Notes under the pieces: generated by a model
What the model saw: only the letters and a program-made list of their open reading frames with translations
What the model was told of the DNA's origin: nothing
The model's database searches: none
Assembly: GCA_002914845.1 (NCBI GenBank)
Contig: JXTC01000080.1
Coordinates: forward strand, 317,731 to 381,730
Source of the DNA: Trema orientale
Taxonomy: Eukaryota > Streptophyta > Magnoliopsida > Rosales > Cannabaceae
Direction: 5' to 3'
DNA length: 64,000 nt
Shown: positions 37,145 to 48,499 of the stretch, one piece after another
Position numbering within the stretch: position 1 is the first letter of the stretch
Layout of the letters: every line of letters begins with the position of its first letter
Made by a program: the position numbers and the translations under genes

Positions 37145-37828
37145 ATGGCGATTCGAACCAGTTGCTGCCTGAACCTACCACCAAAGCCCTCCTCTTCAAG
37201 CCCATCTTTCCCTTCAAAGACTTCTCAATTTCCATGGTAACAAGCCCCCAACCAACCACAATCTATAATATATGTACACAACACATGTATATATTTTGTT
37301 TAATTATTGTTTGTTTTTTTCTTTCTTTTAACATTTTATTTATTTATTTATTTATTTTTATATAGCATAATAAAGAAAGACGAGGTGGTGGAGGGATCTA
37401 ATAAGAGGATCGGAGGCGTGGCGGGGCTGATAATCGGATTAGAAATGGTGAGTTTGGTTATGATGGGAAGAAGCACCGAATCAAACGGCCAATATTACGC
37501 CAATATTGCTGCTACTAATGCTATTATTGCTAAACAACAACAACAACTAGTAGTAGCAGTAGTAGAAGAGGCAGCAGTAGTGGTGGAGCCATCCAAATCC
37601 AAACACGTGATGATCAGATTAGCCAAATGGAGTGACCGAATTAGAGTGTGTCCGCCGTGGCACCTCAATTCGCTCGAGTCCATCGTGCCGGAGAATCTTC
37701 CTCGGCCGTCGGCTCGGCGGAGATTGGAATCCGCCGCCCACCCCCACGACGCTCCGCCGCCCAAGTCCAACTCTAATCATCATGCAGGTCATGTTAGAGG
37801 AAGTACCGCCGACTGCTTTTCTCTGTAA
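37145..37828 (+). CDS. CV: CHLOROPLAST VESICULATION-like protein
   Basis: Two exons (37145-37236 and 37366-37828; GT-AG intron of 129 bp, acceptor TATATAG) encode 184 aa. The N-terminus MAIRTSCCLNLPPKPSSSSP is Ser/Pro-rich and Cys-containing, like a plastid transit peptide. A short hydrophobic segment GGVAGLIIGLEMVSLVMMG follows at about 49-67. The middle (about 87-112) is a low-complexity Gln/Val/Glu/Ala tract. The C-terminus has KWSDRIRVCPPWHLNSLESI then VPENLPRPSARRRLE, which I recognise as the conserved domain of CV (Arabidopsis At2g25625). Family knowledge: CV is induced by stress and senescence, enters chloroplasts, destabilises photosystem components through its C-terminal domain and directs vesicles to the vacuole. 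Identification rests on memory of that domain. The gene stands alone in repeat-rich DNA. The single-exon reading starting at 37307 is incidental. Confidence 0.75.
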
Positions 37829-38183
37829 CTTTCTTTTTATATATATATATATGTATGTGTATATACAATTAATAAAAAGATTTATTGTTTTACGAATTAT
37901 CATTGACTATGTGTTACTCTCTTTGGACAACCAATGAATTGATTGAATTTGAAATTATATTGATTTTTTTTTTTTTTATGTTTTAAGAAATAATCATAGG
38001 TATCGTTTTCTTTTTGGGGGTTCTCGGAATTATTTTTCTGATGAGAGTTGCGATTTGTGTAGTACATGTTGGCGTTATTTCAGAAGGTTGTTATAGTACG
38101 TGTAGTACATATTTGGAATTGGAACCGAAAAAAACACCTCTACCTTTTCTACTTCTAATTATCTTTCACGAAACCAAACCATG

Positions 38184-38305
38184 AAATAAAATGGGCTTCT
38201 TACGAAGAAACCAGGCCCAAAGTCTGAATTTTTTTTTTTAAAAAAAAAAACCCGGAAATAAAATGGGCTTCTTACAAAAAAATTCAGGCCGAAGGTCTGA
38301 AAATT
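38184..38305. repeat. Tandem duplication with ATAAAATGGGCTTCTTAC
   Basis: Two copies of GAAATAAAATGGGCTTCTTA followed by AAGAAA/AAAAAA, CAGGCCSAARGTCTGAA and homopolymer T/A runs lie next to each other. No gene is associated. Confidence 0.6.
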
Positions 38306-38895
38306 TGAGAAATCCCGGATGGACGAAACATTCTAAAAAATTCTGGGTTTTCTTAGAAATGTGTCATTGTTTAAAATTTATTTATAAATAATACTTTCTT
38401 AAAATAGTTCTAAAAATGCCACTTTTTCTTCAAAATTAGTTACTTTTGAAAGGCACTCAAAATAACCAATCAGATTAATTTGGGTAACAAATCAAGCTAC
38501 TTGAGATAATCAGATTCGTGTACTAAAAGAACTTGTCCAGTTATCTCAAATGCCTTATCAATGTGTAAGAAGTGGTATTATTGTAAATATTTTTAAAAAT
38601 GATATTCTTTTAAATAAATCCGACATTGTCAAACAAATTTAAAATCCGACGATTTTTCAGTTTTTTGAAATTTTACGACATAAAATCATCCCGAATGGAA
38701 ATCGTGCCCACACATTAGTATGTTAATGGGCCTGGCCCATAAGGCTCAGTCCCTACAAGGGTCAGCCGATTTTCATGGGTTTTTTTGGTTGAATATCGAT
38801 TTGGGCCTGTCGTCTTATGAACACATACCCACACAATTTGGGCTTTTCGGAATTTGCTGATTTTTGCGAATATACAGCCTACGAAGGAGAAAGGG

Positions 38896-39330
38896 TTTCT
38901 AACACTTATACCTACAAAAACCGAAAAGAATTACAAAAATACAGAAATTAGGTTTTTTTTCCAATTTTTGTACGGTTTTAATAAGGGAAATATCACTTTT
39001 TAAAAAATATTTAGAAAATTACCATTTTTAAAATAGTTACTGGTTACCGGTTACCGGTTTCTGGAAACTGGTTACTGGAAACTGGTTACCAGTTATATAC
39101 TAGTTATAAATATCTTCGATTACTAGTTCCTAGTTTCTAGAAACTTGTTACTATTTTAAAAAATAGTATTTTTATAAATATATTTTTTAAAAATGATATT
39201 TTTCTAATAAAAATCATACCGCACCGTGAAAAATACAAAAGCACCGTATTTTTCCAATTTTTTTCAGAAATACCGTATATTTTCTAATTTTCCCAAAGAG
39301 AAATTAGGCTAAGTTGGTCCTGGTTTTCCA
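38896..39330. repeat. Dispersed repeat with GGTTACCGGTTACC blocks, copy B
   Basis: This is the counterpart of 30008-30330, in the same order and orientation. The GTTACTGGTTACCGGTTACC cluster here is longer and better preserved, with alternating GGAAACTGG units able to fold back. Confidence 0.55.
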
Positions 39331-39544
39331 TGTTAAGAGTTTGGGAATCTTTCGGATCAAACGAACTTTTCCTATAAAATTAGGGATTTGTGATATTATT
39401 TATGTAATCTATCTTTTTGGCTAATAAAAAAGTCAATACTGACATCAACTTCACAAGTTTTTGAAGCAGTTTATGAGGTTAGTTACGTAATTTTATAGGT
39501 CCAAAATGGCAGTTATTAAAGCACAAAAATAGTTATTATATTTA

Positions 39545-40102
39545 GGGTTTTTGGCATGATTAGTCCCTGAATTTTTCGATGATTTGTAATGTATCCCCTG
39601 AATTTTTTTTTTAGCAATTAGGACCCTGAAATTAGAATTTTTTGCAATGTATCTCCTGAACTTTTTTTCTGGCAATTAGGACCCTGAATTTAGACTTTTT
39701 GGCATGATTAGCCCCTGAATTTTTCATTGATTTGTAATTTGTTCTTTAATTGTTTAAAAATTTGAATTTCAAAACAATTTTTTCCCCTCCAAACTCCCAT
39801 TTGTTATTTTTGTCTCTAAACCAAGTGAGATAACCATTATGTCCTTAAAAAATTTGCACATAACTCAGGGGATATATTACAAATCAGCGAAAAATTCAGG
39901 GGCTAATCATACCAAAAATCTTAAATTCAGGGTCCTAATTGTCAAAAAAAAAGTTCAAAGAATATATTACAAATCAACGAAAAATTCAGGGGCTAATCCT
40001 GCCAAAAATCTTAAATTCAGGGTCCTAATTGCCAAAAAAAAAAATTCAGGGGATACATTGCAAATCATCGAAAAATTCAAGGACTAATCATGCCAAAAAC
40101 TC
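39545..40102. mobile_element. Mutator-like foldback element, 558 bp
   Basis: Terminal inverted repeats GGGTTTTTGGCATGATTAGT and GAGTTTTTGGCATGATTAGT (inward from right) extend as arms over more than 200 bp. Each arm repeats a unit containing CAATTAGGACCCTGAATTT and its complement. It is flanked by a perfect 9 bp TSD, TTATATTTA (39536-39544 and 40103-40111). The ORFs in it simply translate the repeats. Confidence 0.85.
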
Positions 40103-40623
40103 TTATATTTACTTTGAACTCCTAAAAAATTGATAACCACCTAACCCATGTTTTCCTCTACTGAGCCTAAGATAGGGGAAAATTAATCTTTGCATTGTAC
40201 ATATAACAAATAGACAGCCAAACTTTTTTTCATTTTCTATCGTCTATAAAAAAAAAAAAACGTAAATAAATGGCTTCTTTCATTTGCCGTAAATAATAAT
40301 GTGATCACATATGGAGCCACTTGATTTGGCAATCACCTACGTACTCAAGAATCTCACTGAGTGACTACTCCATACTCCAATTGTGATTTTAGTGATCAAA
40401 AGTTGCAATATACATAGAGGGGACCTGCAAAACTTTTGACCAGCCAACCCAGGTTATCACCATTGATCAGAAATGATCTTCCATGCTTTAGCAATTCAAC
40501 CACTGATTTTCCTTTCTATTTGTTTTTTTATTTACCTTTTGGTAAGGTTGAACCACCAATTTTGTGTATAAAAGGGGCCATTTCAAATTACACTAAGGGA
40601 CCTTCCATGTCTCTTGTTATGGG

Positions 40624-41817
40624 TAGGGGCGGAGTCAGAAAATTTATTTAGTGGGGGCATATAACATAGATTAGACTAAAAAAATTTTGCCCAAAAAATT
40701 TTACAATAGAAAAGGGATTTTCGGATTTTACCTCTTCGCGTGGAGCATTCCAATGGATTGTTTGAGTTCTCTTAGAATCTGTCCAAAGAGCGACTTTTGT
40801 CCTTGAGTTTCAAGAAGGCAAATTTTTTAGAAGTATTTTGAGCGATTTTAAGGTGTTTACTGTCAAAAAATTTCGAGTAGGAGTGAAAGGAGCTTTCTTT
40901 AAGCTCTGCTCCTTTGCACCATAATAAGGTATTAAAGAATGAAAGACCTTATGTGTTGCTTTATTTATCCTATTATTGCCTCGAAGGAAAGATGTGATCT
41001 TTAAAGAAAAAGAAATCTGAAAGGATTTATTAGTGGTTTCTTCTTAGTACTGGGTTCCTTCAACTGTAATGATTCTGGGCAAAAAGAAATAAAGGAAGCT
41101 CTTTCCTTTGCTTCCAGAACATGTTGTAATACAGATTAAAAAAAAGAGGGAAAAATGAGCAGATGCTGTTATGATGTGACACGTAAGAAGTCAATATTGG
41201 GTGTATTTTGTGAAAATTACACATAATATTCGTTTTTTAAAACTTATTTCAAAAATACCTGTTTTTAAAACTTCTTTCAAAAATACCCGTTTTTATGGTC
41301 TACATTTCATATGAAAAATATGAGTAGTCCACATTTACAATGTAAATTTTATCCATGAGGTAAACATTTCATGTGGAAAATATGAACAGCACACATTTTA
41401 AAATGTGTGCCAATTTTCAGTATAAGTTTTATTCATGAAATGTAGACCACAATATATATTTAATGCATGAAATATATGCTGTAGTATACATTTCATGTGT
41501 AAAACAATGGTAGTCTACATTTCTCAAAAAAAAAAAAAAGTATAAAAAGGGGTATTTATGAATTAAAAATAAAAAACGAGTATTTATGAAAATATAATTT
41601 TAAAAACGAGTATTTATGAACTTTTCCTTGTATTTTTCCTTTTTGTCTTTATTAAGCCCAATGTGCAAAAGATAATGTTGGCCCAATATAGCCTTAGGCA
41701 CAATTTTAGCTGATTTTCAGTGGGAGCGCACAATTGTTTCGGCCCATGTTCAGTGGGGATAAATTTTTTTCCCCCCAAAAAATCCACTGGGCATATCCCC
41801 TTCTCCCTCCGCCCCTG
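40624..41817. mobile_element. hAT-type element, 1.19 kb, GGGGCGGAG ends
   Basis: Ends TAGGGGCGGAGTCAG and CAGGGGCGGAGGGAG (inward) are flanked by a perfect 8 bp TSD, GTTATGGG (40616-40623 and 41818-41825). It is interrupted by the MITE at 41211-41628. No transposase domain was recognised in the rest. Confidence 0.8.
41211..41628. mobile_element. Mutator-like MITE, second family, copy B, nested in a hAT
   Basis: This is the sister of 24039-24414. The ends repeat CATAAATACTCGTTTTT in inverted orientation. The flanking repeat is TGTATTTTG (41202-41210) and TGTATTTTT (41629-41637), eight of nine matching. It lies wholly inside the hAT at 40624-41817, so it is the younger insertion. Confidence 0.7.
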
Positions 41818-42063
41818 GTTATGGGATACTTGAATTATCGGACAGACCAGTCTAGCGTCCAAACCCAATCATGCATGTGTGCCAATTTGTCCAAAATCGA
41901 TTATCGTAATTAATTCTAATTTCTATTAAGTAATGCATAACGTTTGGACAATTTTTTGAAAAACTATGTAACTTTACAAATGGCAATTAGATTAATGAGC
42001 GTATATATGTATATATATACAATAGAAAAAACATGCAATAATTATGATTTTTTTCATAATACA

Positions 42064-44553
42064 TGTCACGACCCAAGTCCTGGACCATTGGCAGAATGGG
42101 AATTCTACAAGTAGAAATTTAATAATTGTTTTAGAAAAATTTGTAAATTTCAATTTTTAAGAAAAACGACGAGTAGTCTAAAATGACATTTTGGGAAAAA
42201 GTAAATAAAATAATTCAAAATGTAAATTCTTATAGATATGTGATCACTCTTAGACATAGATTGATAATATAATTAATAAATCATTTTCAGTGCATCATCA
42301 TCATTATCACAAATGAGGCATTGTAGTTATACAGACCAAATCTAAAATATGAGCCATAGAGTACTTCTACAAAATTCAAGTTAAAGATAGGAGTCTTCCA
42401 AGTGGTTACCAAGTACTAAAATTAGTAACAAGCTTTCTTCAACTCATTCTGCTCCTGAGTTTTTTACATCATACATGACACTACTTGAGATGAAGGAGGG
42501 GGAGTGAGCTAACACCCAATAGAAAATCGATTCCAAGTTTTAAACAATAGAATATTTAAACTTAAAGTTCTGCATAGTTAGTAATTTATTTTAAACGGTT
42601 TATAAAATATATTTATAAACAACTGTTCAAAGATTCATCAAACTCCAACTTTTACAAAATATGTTCTCATATTCTAAAGGTTCACAAATTCCAAGCCTTT
42701 GTCAATTATGTTTCCAAAATTCAAAGATTCACAAATTCCAAACCTTTATCAAATATATTTCGAAAATCCAAAGTTTTACAATTTTCAAACCTTTACCAAA
42801 TACATTTTCAAAATAAGTACATATCCACACTACCAAACATATAATAATGCAATACAATCATAATGATATGTCCGAGATATTCAAATAGAATACCTGTAAG
42901 TTTGAGCACTCTATTTGGGTACCGTAAGTCCATAGTCGCGTATGTAATATGAAAGCATGCAATGCTATATGAATGACATTGATAAGACTATGTACTATTT
43001 ATTATAAAATCACAAAATAACCATGTAATAAGTTTTATTCCAAAATATCATATTTATCCAAAAAATTACTAAAATTAAATAAAGAATATTTAATTCACGA
43101 AATTTTAACAATAGGTAAAATAATCCAAATATACTCAATTTTTCATAAAAGGTTAGTAATCGATAACATACCTTTATTGAATGCGAGAGTTTGCTATCCA
43201 AGCTCGTGCCAATTCCCGTTTGTCGTTTAGAAGTCTGTTGGACAAATTAGAAACCAAATTAGCTTGTTTCATAAAATTACTTTTCTAATAAAGTCTCGAA
43301 TCGGAAAACAAATATCACCACTGAATTCTTAGCTTTTAAAATAACTAGGTTAGATATATAATTCGATCAATTTTGGTTCTGAGCCGAAATCATCCGTGGT
43401 ACATAAAACGTGACTATTCACGAGTCTTGTGTCTCAAAATTTGTGTCATCTCGAAACGTATCGATGTTATATATCAAAGTTCGTCTCTCGACCTCATTGA
43501 ATCCAAATTTGAGGTTGAAACTTCGTTTCAAGGTCCTGAGCCTTAAACAGGCCTTAACTTCGAAAGTTTCAAAAAGACTACTTTTATAAATATTTGTAAA
43601 AGTACCAAATTTTGAATTCGAAATTTTTTCTGGTCTCTGGAATTCAATTCAGTATAACCCAACCATATTCATTCATGATTCAATCTACTCCTTCATCTCA
43701 TATAACTTTCACGGTCAAAATAATTACTTCACAAGAATAATTAGAAGAATGCCATAATTAATTTATACAAACGGCCAAAATTCCGGAAAACCACTTACCA
43801 GAGGAATTTCAATTCCGACGAAGAGGTGTACATTGTTGCCAATATCTAACCGAGTCTACACATGTTGGTGGAAAAAGGTTCTGATGGTCTGATGGCGGCG
43901 ATTCGATGGTGGCTGAAACTTTAGACGACTATTCCCTTGTTTCCATCGACGTGGCTTCGGTAGTAGGTATTTTGGATACTCAAGTTAATCGTACTGTTGA
44001 CGCAGCTCAACGGTGGTCGGAGGGTGGTCGATGGTGAAAGCTCATTTTATTTTTGTGGTCGTTTGGCCACTTATAACTTTATTTTCTGGCAACCAATCAA
44101 GGAGGAGGAGGTTGGACCTTGAAGGCAGTATGGCAAGGAATGGAGTAGCGAGGGTCTAGCTAACCATCGCCTTGTTGTTGTGCATGAAAAGAAAAGAGAA
44201 GTCGGCCATTTGGCCATCTTGAAGATGTGGGAGAATAGAGGACAAAGAAATGGGAGGATTTAAAGGCAAATATTCATATTAGTGGCCACGTGGCAGTTTT
44301 TTATTTGCAAATCACTGTTTTGAAAATTTGACTTTGATCGGTTTTATAAGTTTCTTTACATTTACGCCCCTATTTAATTGCATTTTAGTCTCTATTTTAA
44401 ATTTATTTACACTTTCACCCATATGAACCTAGCCTAACATTCTGTCTAAGTTCATTTCAGATATTTTTAATTTTATATTCGGAAAATGCAAAATTACCAA
44501 AATACCATTGGCCACAAATTACAATTTTTCCCTTTTAAAAACCGGTTTTTGCA
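42064..44553 (-). mobile_element. Solo-LTR fossil, Gypsy-like, about 2.5 kb
   Basis: On the minus strand it ends GGGTCGTGACA at 42064, the end typical of plant Gypsy LTRs that precede a PBS; here no primer-binding site follows. The other end is placed at 44553 by comparison with 54368-59152. The flanks ATACA (42059-42063) and ATGCA (44554-44558) match at four of five bases. Shared blocks with the second copy include CACTGAATTCYTAGC and GTTAGAYATATAATTCG. It is an old solo LTR with no internal genes. Confidence 0.6.
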
Positions 44554-45252
44554 ATGCATACTAAGTAATTATGTGATATCATGCTATTTTTTTAATTTTT
44601 TCCGGCATATATATAATATATTCGACGTCTGTATGAAAGTGCAATTGATTAGACTCAAATGATGAGCGGTTAGGGTTGGATAATTGTATCGATTGATAAA
44701 CCAGAGAAAAAATCATTGATTATTTTCATGAGACTTGAGAGTATTATGGGAAATAACTATATATGTGGAGGACTGCGCTAGGCACTAGCTAGGTTAAACT
44801 TAAAACCACAAAGAATCTGAGTAAGAATATTATTATAGTCTACGGAGATATCATGGCATTACAAATATTCGTACTCACGCGAAAGAAAAGTTTGAACCGG
44901 CCCGCATCAATATGTGCTAGCTATGGTTGAAATATGCGAATGAAACTTTCCAAAAGCTGCATGCATTTCATAATTTCTTTGATATCATAGGAGGCTAGGC
45001 AACCTATGAATATTCACTTCGGTTTGTATATTATATATTTTTTTTAGACAAACCAGCTGCGTACCTAGATTAAATTTCTAGGCCTTTCTTTTATTAACGG
45101 GAAATTTTAGGCCTATCTTTTAAGTTTTCTTGTCCCGGTTTTAGCTGATATATTCATCATATCGGCCATATATATCGGTCCTTAAATACTATTGCCAAAG
45201 TTTTATTTTTGGTTAAATAACTTTAAAATTTCTCAAATTGTTTTATTTTAGT

Positions 45253-45287
<35 letters not shown>

Positions 45288-46398
45288 TGTTTAAACTCGT
45301 TTTTTTCTTTATATTCCTCGCCATAGTTGAATGACTCATTCAAAGTTTAGGACAAAACAAAAGTTGAATTTTATGTAGATCAATTACTTATTTACCCTTA
45401 ATACTTAAACTTTGAAAGTTAAGGGAAAAATGCCTAAAGACTAATATGAAATACTTTTAATATGTAATGAACAAAAAATAACAAAATTTAAAGTTTGGCT
45501 AGACACCAAATTAATGGGACTTTTCTAATTTAGGAACTAATTATAGGACCATTTCTCCTTTATATATAAATATATTTGATGAATTTGTTTATATCCCATG
45601 CAGTGCTGTCTCCTGTAGTTTTCCTGAATTTGACTGGCCAAGTTTCGGACGACGTACACGTCTGAAGAAAACTACAAAAGATTTCTTCTGTTTTCGTAAT
45701 ATTAGTACTCTAGTACTGTCACCTGAGAATCTTTAAGTAAAATTTAAATGGGACTCTAAATCATACCTTCTTTTTCAATTAATTAATATTTACCACAAAT
45801 TCTGATCTCAGCAATCAGAATGCACGTTATTCTCCTTTCATAATTAATTATTAAGTTCAGATAAGCACACTATGATCAGAAGCTGATCACGTATAAATGG
45901 AGCAAGTAGGGCTTTGTGAATCATTAATTTGGCAGGTACGTGCGTACTGTCTGGTTATCATATATAAACACGAAAACAAGTATATATTATACGACTACGT
46001 AGAGGGACTCGTGTAATTTATCACGACTTTAACTGTGACGGTATTAATAATGTTTCTTAATGCATATGTAATAATTGTACATATGTTGGTTCCCTTATAA
46101 ATCTGTACGTAGAGCATCAAAACTTGAACAAAGTGAACGTGTTTGCCAGAATACGTTGGCATCCATCAGCAGAGAGATTTTGGCTGTAACCTAGAAGAAG
46201 TAATATATAGCTGCAACTTTATTTTTCCTAAAATAAAATCATATTACATACATACACTGCATGTATATTGGCATACATATACCTCAACTAAAAATATATA
46301 TATATATATATATAAATATCATGATAACCTAGGTCGTCATTATACATGTACATGAGTATTATGTCTCAATCTAACAGAGCACTTGTAGACATATATAT
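44554..46398. other. AT-rich intergenic DNA, no gene
   Basis: It contains an uninterrupted run of about 31 T (45255-45285). A short hairpin-like pair (TGTAGTTTTC near 45616 and GAAAACTACA near 45667) is visible but matches no RNA gene I know. Confidence 0.45.
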
Positions 46399-46645
46399 GG
46401 TTGCTAATCCAGTAGTTTTTTTTTTTTTTTAACCTATGTGTAGGTATTTTTTTTCTAGCCGTTAGATCATCATCTAACAATGATCTAACGACTAAAATGA
46501 GGTGTATGAAAAGACGTGCATCATTAATGCTTTTTCTCTCTCCTACTTTTTAATATAAAAAAAATGTGCAATAAAAATTTTCATTGGCCAAATTGATACC
46601 TATGCATAGGTAAAAAAAAAAAAATATCTACTGGATTGGTGCCCT
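46399..46645 (+). mobile_element. Micron-like MITE, copy 2
   Basis: GGTTGCTAATCCAGTAG, a T run, ACCTATGTGTAGGTA on the left; GATACCTATGCATAGGT, an A run and CTACTGGATTGGTGCC on the right; TATATA flanks on both sides. The centre has CCGTTAGATCATCATCTAAC. Confidence 0.8.
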
Positions 46646-46738
46646 GTATATATATGATTAAATAGCCGCATCATGATATGATCAAGACATATACTATATA
46701 CAGCATGATATATCGATTTATACATACATATATATAGA

Positions 46739-46965
46739 GAGGTTCCAATCCAATAAGTATTTTTTTTTATCTATCTATAGGTATTTATTTTTTTAGCCAT
46801 TAAAATCATTATCTAACGACTATCATAATTTGAGTAATTAGAAAAAAAAAATAAAAAAAAATTTATTATTTAATATTTTTCTCTCTCTATTTTTTATTAT
46901 AAAAAGACGTGCATAATCTATTTTAATTAGACAAAACAATACATATGTATAAAAAAAAAACCCTT
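46739..46965 (+). mobile_element. Micron-like MITE, copy 3, truncated
   Basis: It begins GAGGTTCCAATCCAATAAGT with the ATCTATCTATAGGTA motif and has the TAACGAC and AAAAGACGTGCATAAT blocks, but lacks the terminal CTGGATTGG of the family. It is followed directly by copy 4. Confidence 0.6.
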
Positions 46966-46976
46966 GCATATATATG

Positions 46977-47198
46977 TCTAGTAAGTTTTTTTTTTTTTAA
47001 CCTATACATAGGTATCAATTTAGACAATGAAAATTTATCATGCAATTTTTTTATAATAAAAAATAAGAGAGAAATAGCATTAATGATGCACGTCTTTTCA
47101 TACACCTCATTATAACCGTTGGATCACTATTAGATGATGATCAAACGGCTAAAAAAAATACCTAGTAAAACAAAAAAATACCTACTGAATTGGCAATC
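46977..47198 (-). mobile_element. Micron-like MITE, copy 4, inverted
   Basis: It reads CTAGTAAG, a T run, ACCTATACATAGGTATCAAT on the left and ends TACCTACTGAATTGGCAA, so it is inverted relative to copy 2. A TATATATATA run follows on the right. Confidence 0.7.
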
Positions 47199-47204
47199 TA
47201 TATA

Positions 47205-47290
47205 TATATATATATATGATTAAATAACCGCAACATGATATGATCAAGACATATATTATATATACAGCATGATATATCTATACATATATT
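47205..47290. repeat. Duplicated flank of Micron-like copy 2
   Basis: GATTAAATAACCGCAACATG, GATCAAGACATATAT and CAGCATGATATATC repeat the sequence at about 46655-46722 that follows copy 2, in the same orientation and with few differences. Confidence 0.75.
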
Positions 47291-47440
47291 CTAGTTTTTC
47301 TTTTTCTGTTTTTTTCGGGAAGAAGATATTATTTTGATATTATAGTTATGGCACTCGGAATCAGGATGTGATAGCCTAAACATGGAAGGTCAAAACTCAA
47401 AAAGGCTTAAGACAAGCTACAAAGGACGGGAGTTCAGACT

Positions 47441-47710
47441 TTAGTGATCAATATCCCATAAGAGAGCATATTCGCTCAAATCAACAGACAGCCGGCCAGT
47501 AGCTATAGTCAGCAGTACTACTCCTTCTCTCTCGCAATATCCAATATATTCCTCCTCTCTATGATCAAATGGTGGGGCCGTAAGGTTGGAGTAGCTCAGG
47601 TAGCTAATCAAGCGGCCATGATTCTTTGGTAGACCACTTTCAATTAACCATAATGTATATTTTCCTCCCATCAATAATAAGGCCAGCATTGTGCAACTTG
47701 TTAGTACCAT
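47441..47710 (-). CDS. Unassigned ORF, 89 aa (doubtful)
   Basis: An open frame from ATG 47710 to a stop at 47441 has ordinary amino-acid composition (MVLTSCTMLALLLMGGKYTL at the start) in a locally more GC-balanced stretch. I do not recognise a family, see no splice-linked neighbour exons and no promoter. It may be a gene fragment or chance. Confidence 0.15.
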   Translation of the reverse strand: MVLTSCTMLALLLMGGKYTLWLIESGLPKNHGRLISYLSYSNLTAPPFDHREEEYIGYCEREGVVLLTIATGRLSVDLSEYALLWDIDH

Positions 47711-48499
47711 TTTTTCTATTTGATATGACTCAATGATAAGAATATTAGATCCCAGAATCCTGGATTGTCGATTTCCAAATCATTGTGCAATTTCAAGTTG
47801 CTCCAGCTAGCTTGGATATATATATAAATCCACACACACACAAATGTGTGTGTAGAATATCTCTTTGTTATGTTTTTATCATGTCTAATTAAGTTTTTAC
47901 TACATAAAGGTAGCGAGAGTTTCATATTTGTATACCTGATTAGGTAAACATTAATTTGTATATTCTTATTTAGTAATCTTAGCCTTTACTTTGCCGCAGA
48001 TAGGTAATGAGTCGGGACTATACTATAGGCTTGTAATTAATTAATTAACTTTAAACTGACCACATTCTGCATATCTCAAAAACCTCAACATAGACTTTCT
48101 AGATTCCATTCTTCTCCTCCTCATCTTTACTTTCTAGATTCTCCACCTTCTAATTTCATGACTTTATCGGAATTCACTACTTCAATTTTCATTTCTTTAT
48201 TTTCTTTTAAAAATAATTTTGTAAATTAACTGAACAAATTTTGTATCATGGATGATAAGAATCACATCATAGTTAATATCAAGACCTGACAAACAAAAAA
48301 CTATATATATATATATATAATAGTTGCAGGCTTGTAGCCTTGTAGGGATTGAAAAGGGTTAAAATGTTGTCTTTTTTTTTTTTAAGACATCTCAGTTAAA
48401 TAGTATTTAAACAAAATAGAGCCAAAAAAAAAAAACATAAATAGAAAGGTTAAAAGAATTAAATCTTCCCTTAAAAGGATAAAATTCAAATTACGCAAA

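Noticed and set aside
37495-37937. Alternative ORFs overlapping the CV-like gene
   Set aside because: Frame and strand shadows of the second exon; the spliced plus-strand frame explains the conserved C-terminus.
39493-40087. Repetitive ORFs with KFRVLIAKKK-type units
   Set aside because: Translations of the arms of the foldback element; the repeats are at DNA level.
39545-40102. CRISPR-like repeat array
   Set aside because: Repeats are irregular, inverted and bounded by a 9 bp TSD in a plant genome; this is a transposon.
45600-45690. Possible microRNA precursor (short hairpin)
   Set aside because: The stem is only about ten pairs and no mature sequence of a known plant miRNA family is present.
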